From Bacillota bacterium (GTDB lineage Bacteria > Bacillota > Clostridia > Lachnospirales > Cellulosilyticaceae), in NCBI GenBank assembly GCA_023393125.1, contig JAEWMQ010000024.1:1-64000 (forward strand): DNA of 64,000 nt, read 5' to 3'. The notes under the pieces are model-generated. The model worked only from the letters and a program-made list of their open reading frames with translations, did no database searches and was not told where the DNA came from. The first letter of the stretch is position 1. Each line of letters begins with the position of its first letter. A program made the position numbers and the translations under genes. Positions 44,749-52,902 of the stretch are shown in pieces.

Positions 44749-46305
44749 TTAAATAACTTTTGTAGTCCAATCTTCTACATTCCATACATCTGTTACAAAG
44801 CTTTCATAGAAATAAGGTTCATGACAAACAAGAACTACAGTTCCTTTAAATTCACGAATAGCTTTTTCAAGCTCGTCTTTAGCTTCAGGGTCTAAGTGGT
44901 TAGTAGGCTCATCTAGAATGAGTAGGTTAAGTTCTTCCATTAAGATTTTACATAAACGTACTTTAGCATTTTCTCCACCAGAAAGAACTTTCATTGGACT
45001 TGTAATGTGCTCAGTTGTTAGACCACATTTAGCTAAGGCAGTACGTACTTCATGATTATTCATAGAAGGGTAAAGATTCCAAATTTCTTCTAGTGCCGTA
45101 TTATTATTATCACGACTATCCTCTTGTTCAAAGTATCCATACTTAACATTTTCGCCAAACTCTACTTTGCCGCCTAAAGCAGGAATAATACCTAAAAGTG
45201 TTTTAAGCAAAGTTGACTTTCCTAGACCATTGACACCACAAATGGCTACTTTTTGACCGCGTTCTAGTTTGAAAGTTAAAGGGCTTGTAAGTGGCTGATC
45301 ATAACCGATAACTAAATCCTCAGCTTCAATTAAGAAACGGCTTGGTGCTTTATAAGGTTTAAAGTTGAAGATAGGTTTTGGTTTCTCATGAGTTTTCTCA
45401 ATGATGTCCATCTTCTCTAGCTGCTTTTGACGGCTTTTTGCCATACCAGTTGTAGCAACACGTGCCTTATTACGTGCTATAAAGTCTTCTAGTTTATCAA
45501 TTTCTTTTTGTTGACGTTCATAAGCCTGTTCTTGCTGACGCTTTTGTTGTTCATAAACACGTTTAAAATCATCATAGTTTCCAACATAACGTGTAAGCTT
45601 ACAGTTTTCTACATGATAAATAAGGTTACATACTTCATTTACAAATGGAATATCATGAGAAACAAGGATAAAAGCATTTTCATAGTTTTGAAGATAGCGT
45701 TTTAGCCATTCGATATGATTTTCATCTAAGTAATTAGTAGGCTCGTCTAAAATTAAGATGGTTGGATTTTCAAGTAACAATTTAGTTAAAAGTACTTTAG
45801 TTCTTTGACCACCACTTAGTTCGTCTACTTTACGTTCAAGACCGATATCCGCAAGTCCTAAACCTTGGGCAACTTCTTCTATTTTGGCATCTAAGGTGTA
45901 AAAACCACTACTATCTAAAATGATTTGGATTTCAGCTGCATCTTCCATTAAGCGAGTCATTTCAGATTCATCAACTTCTGCCACTTTTTCATAAATATTT
46001 AACATCTCAGTTTCTAGTTCGAATAAATGATTAAAGGCAAGGCGTAAGTTGTCTCTTATAGTGGTTCCTGGTTCTAAAACAGAATGTTGATCTAAATAGC
46101 CAGCTGTTACACGATTAGACCATTCTACTTTTCCTTCATCAGGCATAAGCTTACCTGTAATGATATTTAAAAAGGTAGATTTACCTTCACCATTAGCCCC
46201 AACTAATGCAACGTGTTCACCTTTGAGTAGACGAAAGGATACATCCTCTAAAATACTACGTGCCCCAAAGCCGTGGGTTACATCTTTTACAGTTAATATG
46301 CTCAT
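44749..46305 (-). CDS. ABC-F family ATPase
   Basis: A 518-residue soluble protein with two ABC domains and no membrane segments. First half: Walker A GANGEGKST, signature LSGGQRTKVLL, Walker B LILDEPTNYLD. Second half: Walker A GVNGLGKST, signature LSGGENAKVRL, Walker B LILDEPTNHLD. The inter-domain linker (about 240-310) is rich in Lys, Arg and Gln (EQQKRQQEQAYERQQKE) as in the P-site tRNA-interaction motif. ABC-F proteins act on the ribosome, either as translation factors or by displacing antibiotics. Which of these applies cannot be told here. It is a single gene. Confidence 0.9.
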   Translation of the reverse strand: MSILTVKDVTHGFGARSILEDVSFRLLKGEHVALVGANGEGKSTFLNIITGKLMPDEGKVEWSNRVTAGYLDQHSVLEPGTTIRDNLRLAFNHLFELETEMLNIYEKVAEVDESEMTRLMEDAAEIQIILDSSGFYTLDAKIEEVAQGLGLADIGLERKVDELSGGQRTKVLLTKLLLENPTILILDEPTNYLDENHIEWLKRYLQNYENAFILVSHDIPFVNEVCNLIYHVENCKLTRYVGNYDDFKRVYEQQKRQQEQAYERQQKEIDKLEDFIARNKARVATTGMAKSRQKQLEKMDIIEKTHEKPKPIFNFKPYKAPSRFLIEAEDLVIGYDQPLTSPLTFKLERGQKVAICGVNGLGKSTLLKTLLGIIPALGGKVEFGENVKYGYFEQEDSRDNNNTALEEIWNLYPSMNNHEVRTALAKCGLTTEHITSPMKVLSGGENAKVRLCKILMEELNLLILDEPTNHLDPEAKDELEKAIREFKGTVVLVCHEPYFYESFVTDVWNVEDWTTKVI

Positions 46306-46533
46306 TTGTATCTCCTTTAGAATAAATGGTTCATTTTACTGTATTATCATAATCTAAATGGGTCAAAAAGTATAGTGTTTATTGCTGTAAATGATAATTA
46401 AAAATAAATTTATTGGTTAATTTAAATTATTTAAAAATAAAACACAAATCAGAAAAAGCCTGGATGTATTTAAAAAAAGAGTTAAATCATGTAAAATGGT
46501 AAAGTAAAATATAAACGAAAGCGGGGAGCAACA
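46306..46533. other. Divergent promoter region
   Basis: This 228-bp gap is very AT-rich and should hold promoters for the ABC-F gene (minus) and the next gene (plus). No hairpin or leader-like structure is evident, so no translation attenuator of the antibiotic-resistance type can be supported. Confidence 0.4.
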
Positions 46534-46920
46534 GTGAGTGTAATCATAAAAGGAAAAGAGGCAGATAGACGTATAGCAGAAGGACTAAGAGATACTTTTG
46601 TTAGTCAATATAATGATGTGGCGGCTTTTCAAATGCTATTAGACACATTAGGAGATAATTGCTTAGATCGCCTTATTCACCGCTTAAAGATGGAAGAAAA
46701 AATAGATTTGTTTAAAGACTATGTAGCATTAAAAAACATAGCAGAAGAAGTAAGATCTAAAGCAAATAGAGAGATTTTTATAGAAGTGTGTAAAGAAGAT
46801 GAAGCAAGAGCATGGATTAATGATAATGGTAAATATCATAATCTTACTTTTGAGGCGCTTTATAAAGTTTATAGAAACTCAGAAAGTTTAATGCCTTATC
46901 TTAAAGAGAAAAGTAAATAA
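46534..46920 (+). CDS. Hypothetical helical protein
   Basis: A 128-residue soluble protein, not recognised. It begins with GTG (GGGGAG upstream) and is predicted to be mostly helical, with charged segments such as LIHRLKMEEKIDLFKDYVAL and a C-terminal NSESLMPYLKEKSK. There are no cysteines beyond two scattered ones and no signal or membrane segment. It has its own terminator. The convincing ribosome site and codon use suggest that it is real. Confidence 0.6.
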   Translation: MSVIIKGKEADRRIAEGLRDTFVSQYNDVAAFQMLLDTLGDNCLDRLIHRLKMEEKIDLFKDYVALKNIAEEVRSKANREIFIEVCKEDEARAWINDNGKYHNLTFEALYKVYRNSESLMPYLKEKSK

Positions 46921-46927
46921 GATACGT

Positions 46928-46965
46928 AAAAGGGTGATATCAAGAACTGTTGATATCACCCTTTT
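46928..46965. terminator. Bidirectional terminator
   Basis: A perfect 16-bp stem (aaaagggtgatatcaa and complement) with a six-base loop between convergent genes. Confidence 0.9.
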
Positions 46966-46968
46966 AAT

Positions 46969-47823
46969 TTAATAGTTTATACCTAAACGTTTACGCATAG
47001 CTTCTAAAATGTCAAAAGGTACTTGTAAATGACCATAACCAGAACCGAGATCAATTTGCGGCTTATTACTTCCGTGGAAATCACTACCCCCTGTAGGGAA
47101 TAGTTTAAGCTGTAAGCAGACTTGGAGTAAATGAGCTACGTCTTCACTTGAATGGGTAGAGTAAACACATTCTACGCCGTCCAGCCCTTCTGCAACTAAG
47201 CCATAGAGGAGATTGGTAACATCTGATCTACTATATCCATATAGCATAGGATGAGCAAGTACCGCTAGGCCTCCAGCTTGGTGAATCATATCAATACAAT
47301 CTTTAACCGTGAATTTTTCACGAGGCACATAAGCTGGAAGTCCACGTCCGATATATTTTGAAAATGCTTCTTTACGTTCCGTGATATAACCTTTTCGAAG
47401 CAGTGCATTAGCAAAATGAGCTCTAGTGAAAACTGTATTAGGGGTACAATCAGTTTCTAAGTCTTCTAAAGTGAGAGGGCAACCTAACTTAGTCAATTTA
47501 TCTAACATCTTAAGATTACGTTTATGTCTGCTGTCAATAAGATCCTTTAGTTTGTTTTGAAGAAGCGAGCAGTTAGGATCGATATAGTAACCTAATATAT
47601 GAAGTTCTTTTCCATAAAAATCAGCAGAACATTCAATTCCGGGAATTACAGTGACTCCTACTTCCAAACCCTTTTTCATACATTCATTAACGCCAGCAAT
47701 TGTATCATGGTCTGTTAGAGCAATTGCACTTAAACCTTTCGCTTTTGCATAGACGGCTAGTTCTTGTGGTGAAAATGTGCCATCAGAGGCAGTTGAATGA
47801 ACGTGTAAATCAATTAATTTCAT
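46969..47823 (-). CDS. PHP-domain phosphoesterase (TrpH/YciV-like)
   Basis: A 284-residue PHP metal-dependent phosphoesterase. The four metal-binding motifs are IDLHVHSTASDGTF (near residue 4), ALTDHDTIAG, GIECSADF with HILGYY, and the late LAHPMLYG and GGSDFHG. E. coli relatives hydrolyse 3',5'-nucleotide bisphosphates or digest short RNA from the 5' end. Length matches. AAGGAGG precedes the ATG on the minus strand. It is a single gene, and the biological substrate here is unknown. Confidence 0.88.
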   Translation of the reverse strand: MKLIDLHVHSTASDGTFSPQELAVYAKAKGLSAIALTDHDTIAGVNECMKKGLEVGVTVIPGIECSADFYGKELHILGYYIDPNCSLLQNKLKDLIDSRHKRNLKMLDKLTKLGCPLTLEDLETDCTPNTVFTRAHFANALLRKGYITERKEAFSKYIGRGLPAYVPREKFTVKDCIDMIHQAGGLAVLAHPMLYGYSRSDVTNLLYGLVAEGLDGVECVYSTHSSEDVAHLLQVCLQLKLFPTGGSDFHGSNKPQIDLGSGYGHLQVPFDILEAMRKRLGINY

Positions 47824-47914
47824 AGATTTACCTCCTTTATATCAATATTTTATCATACTTGTGACTAGATGTACGTAAAATATTAGTAGGTTTAAGTAAA
47901 AAGGAGGAAACAAG

Positions 47915-48319
47915 ATGACCAAACATAAAGCAAAAGCAGAAGTGGATATGCCACAAGCTGTACTTACTATGATCAAAGCCAATATAATGGCTTATGTGGT
48001 AACTGCCATTTTTATTTTGTTCTCATCCATTATCCTTACATACACCAATGCCTCACCAAAGTTTGAAGCATGGATTGTAACTTGTGGTGTAATTGCTTCA
48101 GCTTTTCTTGCAGGCTTTGATACAGCTAAAGTTGACAACAAGAATGGTTATAAATGGGGTGCCATTGGTGGTTCACTTTACTTCATTATCTTTTTAGTAT
48201 TAGGTACTATTATTGAAAAACTTAATCATTTAGCACCTGGTGTTATTTTTATGCTAGCAATATTAGTGATTATGAGTAGTACCATTGCAGGAATGATTTC
48301 TGTTAACTGCAATAAGTGA
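47915..48319 (+). CDS. Small four-helix membrane protein (TIGR04086-like)
   Basis: A 134-residue integral membrane protein. Four hydrophobic segments are visible at about 20-42, 49-66, 83-103 and 108-128, with short loops and a charged N-terminus (MTKHKAKAEVDMPQ). It resembles the TIGR04086 family of small clostridial membrane proteins, and I give that match from memory. AAGGAGG lies before the ATG. It precedes the SCIFF gene by 140 bp, but a separate promoter stands between, so a functional tie is not shown. Confidence 0.6.
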   Translation: MTKHKAKAEVDMPQAVLTMIKANIMAYVVTAIFILFSSIILTYTNASPKFEAWIVTCGVIASAFLAGFDTAKVDNKNGYKWGAIGGSLYFIIFLVLGTIIEKLNHLAPGVIFMLAILVIMSSTIAGMISVNCNK

Positions 48320-48399
48320 AAATACATAGGTATAAAAAACAAATAGGGGAATAAAGTTATCACAAGTTACACAAAGTTATAGATGTTTAAGAATGGAGT

Positions 48400-48427
48400 T
48401 TGCAATAAAGCTAGACTATGCTATAAT
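48400..48427 (+). promoter_or_regulatory. Promoter of the SCIFF gene
   Basis: TTGCAA (48400-48405), 16-bp spacer, TATAAT (48422-48427), 33 bp before the SCIFF start codon. Confidence 0.75.
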
Positions 48428-48460
48428 AAAAAAGATTTGTTATGAGAAGGAGGATGCATC

Positions 48461-48598
48461 ATGAAACATATCAAAACTTTAAACACAAAAAACTTACCAA
48501 ACAGTGCTAAAAAAGGTGGTTGTGGAGAATGTCAAACATCTTGCCAATCAGCTTGTAAAACGTCTTGTACTGTAGGAAACCAAGCTTGCGAAAAATAA
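48461..48598 (+). CDS. scfA: SCIFF ranthipeptide precursor
   Basis: A 45-residue peptide with exactly six cysteines (21, 24, 28, 32, 36, 43), matching the 'six cysteines in forty-five residues' family. The leader part MKHIKTLNTKNLPNSAKKGG is followed by the Cys-rich core with threonines and serines between cysteines (CQTSC, CKTSC). Related precursors are modified by a radical-SAM enzyme that joins Cys sulfur to a Thr side chain by a thioether, giving ranthipeptides. AGAAGGAGG precedes the ATG. The maturase gene follows after 121 bp. The final secreted form and purpose are not known here; intercellular signalling has been suggested for the family. Confidence 0.96.
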   Translation: MKHIKTLNTKNLPNSAKKGGCGECQTSCQSACKTSCTVGNQACEK

Positions 48599-48610
48599 TT
48601 TCGTAATGCA

Positions 48611-48639
48611 GCAGTGACCCTGTGTCGCTGCTTTTATTT
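48611..48639 (+). terminator. Leaky terminator between scfA and scfB
   Basis: An 8-bp stem (gcagtgac / gtcgctgc, one G-U pair) followed by TTTTATTTT. A modest stem would let some transcripts continue into scfB, giving more precursor than enzyme. Confidence 0.65.
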
Positions 48640-48719
48640 TGCACCAATGGGAAACGTGGAAAAGCCTTAGTTTCTTATTTATATTGATACATTATTGAGA
48701 ATAGAAGAGAGGATAACGG

Positions 48720-50069
48720 ATGATCCATAAATTTAGATTTGAAAACTCCAACATTGTAATGGATATTCATAGTGGCAGTATTCATTTAGTAGATGAAGTA
48801 GCATATAACTTAGTGGAAGATGCAGAGCAATTATCAAAGGAAGCTTTAGTAGAAAAATATAAAGGACAATTTGAAATAGAAGCCATCAACGAGGCCTATG
48901 AAGAACTCATGAGTTTAAAAGAAGATGGTATGCTCTATACAGCTGACCAATATGAGACATTAGTGCCAGCCTTTTTAGAAAGAGAACCCGTTGTTAAAGC
49001 GCTTTGTCTTCATGTAGCTCATGATTGTAACTTGAAATGTAAATACTGCTTTGCTGGTGAAGGAGAATATCATGGACATAGAAGTCTAATGAGCATTGAA
49101 GTAGGTAAAAAAGCAGTTGACTTTATTATTGAAAATTCTAAACACCGTAAGAATATTGAAATCGACTTCTTTGGTGGTGAGCCACTAATGAATTGGGAAA
49201 TGGTTAAAGAAACTGTTGCTTATGCCAGAGAGCGTGAAAAAGAAACAGGTAAAAACTTTAGATTCACAATGACTACTAATGGTGTGCTTTTAAATGATGA
49301 GATTATTGATTATTTAAATGAAAATATGCACAATGTTGTATTAAGTTTAGATGGACGTCCTGAAGTAAATGATCGCATGCGTCCAACTGCTAATGGTAAG
49401 GGTAGCTATGATGTGATCCTACCAAAATTCAAGAAATTAGTTGAAAAAAGAGGCAATCAAAAATACTATCTTCGTGGGACTTTTACACACCATAACTTAG
49501 ATTTCTCAGAAGATGTTAAGCATATGACAGAGCAAGGTTTTAAAGAAGTGTCTGTTGAACCAGTTGTAGCACCAAATGAAATGGACTATGCTCTTAAAGA
49601 AGGGGATATTCCAGCTTTATGTGCTGAATATGAAAAATTAGCAAAATATATAGTGAAGCAAACAAGACAAGGTAACGACTTTAATTTCTTCCACTTTATG
49701 GTAGACCTTGAAGGTGGTCCATGTATTCACAAACGTTTAGCAGGATGTGGTTCAGGAACAGAATACTTAGCTGTAACGCCAGAAGGTGATCTTTATCCAT
49801 GTCATCAATTTGTTGGTATGGAAGAGTTTAAAATGGGTACAGTAGATGAAGGTGTTACTAATTTAGAAATGCGCTGTAAGTTTGAAAAATGTAATGTGTA
49901 CAGTAAAGATGAGTGTAAATCTTGTTGGGCTAAATTCTTCTGTAGTGGAGGTTGTGCAGCAAACTCTTATAATTTCCATGGTGATATTCACCATGTTTAT
50001 GAGATTGGATGTGCACTTCAAAAGAAACGTTTAGAGTGCGCTATTGGTATTAAAGCAGAATTATCCTAA
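48720..50069 (+). CDS. scfB: SCIFF radical-SAM maturase
   Basis: A 449-residue radical-SAM enzyme that crosslinks the SCIFF peptide. The first 80 residues form a precursor-recognition (RRE-like) domain. The [4Fe-4S]-SAM motif is CNLKCKYC with Cys103, Cys107 and Cys110, followed by FFGGEPL. The C-terminal SPASM domain supplies cysteines for auxiliary clusters: GPCIHKRLAGCGSG, LYPCHQFVG, and a cluster running KCNVYSKDECKSCWAKFFCS then GGC. It begins with GAGAGGATAACGG before the ATG. It is located right after the precursor gene as in other clostridia. Confidence 0.95.
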   Translation: MIHKFRFENSNIVMDIHSGSIHLVDEVAYNLVEDAEQLSKEALVEKYKGQFEIEAINEAYEELMSLKEDGMLYTADQYETLVPAFLEREPVVKALCLHVAHDCNLKCKYCFAGEGEYHGHRSLMSIEVGKKAVDFIIENSKHRKNIEIDFFGGEPLMNWEMVKETVAYAREREKETGKNFRFTMTTNGVLLNDEIIDYLNENMHNVVLSLDGRPEVNDRMRPTANGKGSYDVILPKFKKLVEKRGNQKYYLRGTFTHHNLDFSEDVKHMTEQGFKEVSVEPVVAPNEMDYALKEGDIPALCAEYEKLAKYIVKQTRQGNDFNFFHFMVDLEGGPCIHKRLAGCGSGTEYLAVTPEGDLYPCHQFVGMEEFKMGTVDEGVTNLEMRCKFEKCNVYSKDECKSCWAKFFCSGGCAANSYNFHGDIHHVYEIGCALQKKRLECAIGIKAELS

Positions 50070-50093
50070 ATTGCAATTATTAATTAAAGACTC

Positions 50094-50127
50094 AAAGATC
50101 CATGTTTAATGCATGGATCTTTTTTTG
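50094..50127 (+). terminator. Terminator of the SCIFF locus
   Basis: An 11-bp stem (aaagatccatg / catggatcttt) with a seven-base loop and a long T-run. Confidence 0.9.
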
Positions 50128-50166
50128 TGTGAAAATTATGAAAAATGAACAAGTAAAGTGTTTTAA

Positions 50167-50195
50167 TTGACTAGATTTTGTACAAATTATATAAT
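50167..50195 (+). promoter_or_regulatory. Promoter of secDF
   Basis: TTGACT (50167-50172), 17-bp spacer, TATAAT (50190-50195). It overlaps the extended reading frame, which supports the later start codon of secD at 50233. Confidence 0.85.
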
Positions 50196-50232
50196 CGTAG
50201 TGGTGTCACATTGGAAATTAGGAGGAAAAGGA

Positions 50233-51753
50233 ATGAAAGCCAAGAACAAAAAGCTTAACAGTATCTTGACACTAGTTATTATGCTTGTAATAATCGCAGG
50301 CGTTAGTGGGCTAGCTTATATAGCTTGCAGTGGTGTAGGACAAGGTCAATCTACTAAAGTAGAGCAAGTTACTGAAGCTGATAAGGAAGCAGAATCAGAG
50401 GTAAGTGCAGAAAATCCTGCATTGACAACTGAAGAAGAAGAAACAGATGAAACAGCTAAGGAAAATAATGAACAAAAGGACGAAACAAAGGATCAAGGTG
50501 AAAGTCTTAATGACAATGAACAAGCTACAAATGATGAAGTAGCAGGGGAAAAGGTTGATACTTCAGCGTCAACAAAAGAGCCAGGATTTTTTGAGCGCAA
50601 CAGAATTAAATTAGGATTAGACCTTCAAGGTGGGGTGAATATCGTTTATGAACCAGAGCTTGAAGAAGAAATGACAGATGAAGAATTAAGATCGGCTATG
50701 GAAGCTGCTCAAGCACTTATTCAAAAACGTTTAGATGCTAAAGGTTATACAGAGGCAGAAGTAGCCATTGAAGGAACTAAACGTTTAAGAGTGGATATTC
50801 CAGGTGTAGAAGACCCACAAAAAGCTATCGATGAAATTGGAGCAGCAGGTATGCTTCGTTTTATAGATATGAATACGGGAGAAGAGATTGTAACTGGTAA
50901 AAATGTAAAAAGTGCAACGGCAGGGCAAAATACACAAACAGGTGAGTATTTTGTAGGCATTGAAATGGATAGTGAAGGAACAAAACTATTTTCTGACTAT
51001 ACTTCTCAAAATATAGGAAGTTATATCATGATTATGCTAGATGAAACAATGCTTTCTATGCCACAAATCAATGCACATATCTCAGATGGTAGTGGTATTA
51101 TTTCAGGTAATTTTACCATTGAAGCAGCTAAGGACTTAGCTAATAGTATTAATGCAGGTGCCTTACCATTTACACTTGAGGCCATTAGTGCAACAAGTAT
51201 AGGGGCTAAATTAGGTATTGATGCACTTAATTCTAGCTTGTTAGCAGGTGTGATTGGATTTATTATCATTTTAGTCTTCATGGCTGTAGTGTATAGAATG
51301 TGTGGTATTGCAGCTGATATTGCCTTAGTGCTTTATGTAGGCTTAATGATATTAACTTTAACTGCTTTAAATGCAACTTTAACACTTCCGGGTATTGCAG
51401 GTATTTTATTATCTATTGGCATGGCCGTAGATGCTAATGTTATCATCTTTGCACGTATTAAAGAAGAGCTTGCTTTAGGTAGAGGAGTTAGAGCTTCGGT
51501 GGATGCTGGTTTTAGTAAAGCCTTTAGCGCAATTTTAGATGGAAATGTAACAACAATGATTGCAGCTGTTGTACTTTATTTCTTTGGAACAGGGCTTATT
51601 AAGAGCTTTGCAACAACATTGATGATAGGTATTGTTATTTCTATGTTTACAGCACTTGTTATTACACGTAATATTCTTAAAGCTTTTGTAGGAATGGATT
51701 TAAGAAAGCCATCCTTTTATGCTAATGTTAAAAAGCTTGGAAAGGAGGCCTAA
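50233..51753 (+). CDS. secD: Protein translocase subunit SecD
   Basis: A 506-residue membrane protein that, with SecF, helps pull exported proteins through SecYEG using the proton or sodium gradient. The first transmembrane segment (about 11-34) is followed by a very acidic stretch at about 40-112 rich in Glu, Asp, Lys and Thr. Next is the conserved LGLDLQGGVNIVYEP (D1) and an external domain. Five more membrane segments include the motifs IGMAVDANVIIFARI (D5) and GNVTTMIAAVVLY. The start is ATG 50233 after AGGAGG, because a promoter lies inside the longer frame. SecF follows immediately. Confidence 0.95.
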   Translation: MKAKNKKLNSILTLVIMLVIIAGVSGLAYIACSGVGQGQSTKVEQVTEADKEAESEVSAENPALTTEEEETDETAKENNEQKDETKDQGESLNDNEQATNDEVAGEKVDTSASTKEPGFFERNRIKLGLDLQGGVNIVYEPELEEEMTDEELRSAMEAAQALIQKRLDAKGYTEAEVAIEGTKRLRVDIPGVEDPQKAIDEIGAAGMLRFIDMNTGEEIVTGKNVKSATAGQNTQTGEYFVGIEMDSEGTKLFSDYTSQNIGSYIMIMLDETMLSMPQINAHISDGSGIISGNFTIEAAKDLANSINAGALPFTLEAISATSIGAKLGIDALNSSLLAGVIGFIIILVFMAVVYRMCGIAADIALVLYVGLMILTLTALNATLTLPGIAGILLSIGMAVDANVIIFARIKEELALGRGVRASVDAGFSKAFSAILDGNVTTMIAAVVLYFFGTGLIKSFATTLMIGIVISMFTALVITRNILKAFVGMDLRKPSFYANVKKLGKEA

Positions 51754-52689
51754 ATGATGAAAGTGATTCAAAATAGGAAAAAGTATTATGCGTTATCTAT
51801 TATCGTCATTCTTATAGGATTAGCTTTTATGACAATAAATGCTATTAAGGGAGAGGGTGCTTTCAAGCAAGCTATTGAGTTTACAGGTGGTTCTTTAATC
51901 CAAGTAGACATGGAGCGCCCTTTTAGTAATGAATTAAGGAATGAATTACTAGCCATTACAGAAGAAGTAACAGGGCATACTGATGCTCGTATTACTTCTG
52001 CAGGAGAAACAGGTGTTTTAATCACTATGACACGTGAAGATGCCTTAACTAGAAAAGAACTTTTCGAAGCCATAAAAGAAAAATATAATTTAAAAGAAGT
52101 CACTGCTTCAAGAGATGAGGACTTTTCACCAACTATTAGTAAAGATATTAAAGTGGGTGCTATTAAAGCTGTAGTTGTAGGGATTGCTCTTATTTTAGTT
52201 TATATTAGTCTTCGTTTTAAAGATTATCGTTTTGGAACAAGTGCAGTCATTGCACTAGCACATGACATTCTTGTGATGTTAAGTGTCTATGCTATTTTCC
52301 GAATTCCTCTTAATAATTCTTTTATTGCAGCTATGCTTACTATTGTAGGTTATTCAATTAATGATACAATCATTATTTTTGACCGTATAAGAGAAAATAA
52401 AGCAAAGATAAGTTTGAGAGATCATGTAGCTGCAAGTGAGGAATTAGTAGATAGTAGTATTAATCAAACAATTGGTCGTTCTATTGCTACTTCCATTACA
52501 ACTGTTGTTATGGTTATTTTCTTATTTTTATTAGGAACAGAATCCGTAAAAGAATTTGCATTTCCACTGATTATTGGTATTTTAGCGGGAACCTATTCTT
52601 CTATTTTTATAGCAAGTCCAATATGGTATGAATTTACACGTAAAAATAGTAAAAAAGGAAAACAAACTAAGCAAATTAAAAAAGCATAA
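51754..52689 (+). CDS. secF: Protein translocase subunit SecF
   Basis: A 311-residue partner of SecD with six membrane segments. Conserved features are FTGGSLIQVDM in the external domain, the VGYSINDTIIIFDRIREN motif, and the NQTIGRSIATSITTVVMVI stretch. AGGAGG overlaps the end of secD, and the ATG starts right after the secD stop. A short basic tail (residues 298-311) is cytoplasmic. It is the last gene of the operon. Confidence 0.95.
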   Translation: MMKVIQNRKKYYALSIIVILIGLAFMTINAIKGEGAFKQAIEFTGGSLIQVDMERPFSNELRNELLAITEEVTGHTDARITSAGETGVLITMTREDALTRKELFEAIKEKYNLKEVTASRDEDFSPTISKDIKVGAIKAVVVGIALILVYISLRFKDYRFGTSAVIALAHDILVMLSVYAIFRIPLNNSFIAAMLTIVGYSINDTIIIFDRIRENKAKISLRDHVAASEELVDSSINQTIGRSIATSITTVVMVIFLFLLGTESVKEFAFPLIIGILAGTYSSIFIASPIWYEFTRKNSKKGKQTKQIKKA

Positions 52690-52695
52690 ATTAAA

Positions 52696-52739
52696 GAAAA
52701 GACTCTAGAATGAAACTAAATTCATTCTAGAGTCTTTTC
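52696..52739 (+). terminator. Terminator of secDF
   Basis: An 18-bp stem (gaaaagactctagaatga and complement) with a short loop, seven bases after the secF stop. The right arm ends in TTTTC. Confidence 0.85.
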
Positions 52740-52827
52740 AAAATAGCAAAATGATTAGTTACAGTGTTTCATACTACATAATAAAAGCTGAATTCAAGGA
52801 AATAAATCTTCTTATGTAAATATAAAA

Positions 52828-52856
52828 TTGAATTGAAAAATTAACTATAGTATAAT
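52828..52856 (+). promoter_or_regulatory. Promoter of the chemoreceptor gene
   Basis: TTGAAT (52828-52833), 17-bp spacer, TATAAT (52851-52856), 47 bp before the ATG. Confidence 0.7.
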
Positions 52857-52902
52857 AAATAGATGCATTAGTAGACGTAAAAAGTAAGAGAGGATAATCA
52901 AT

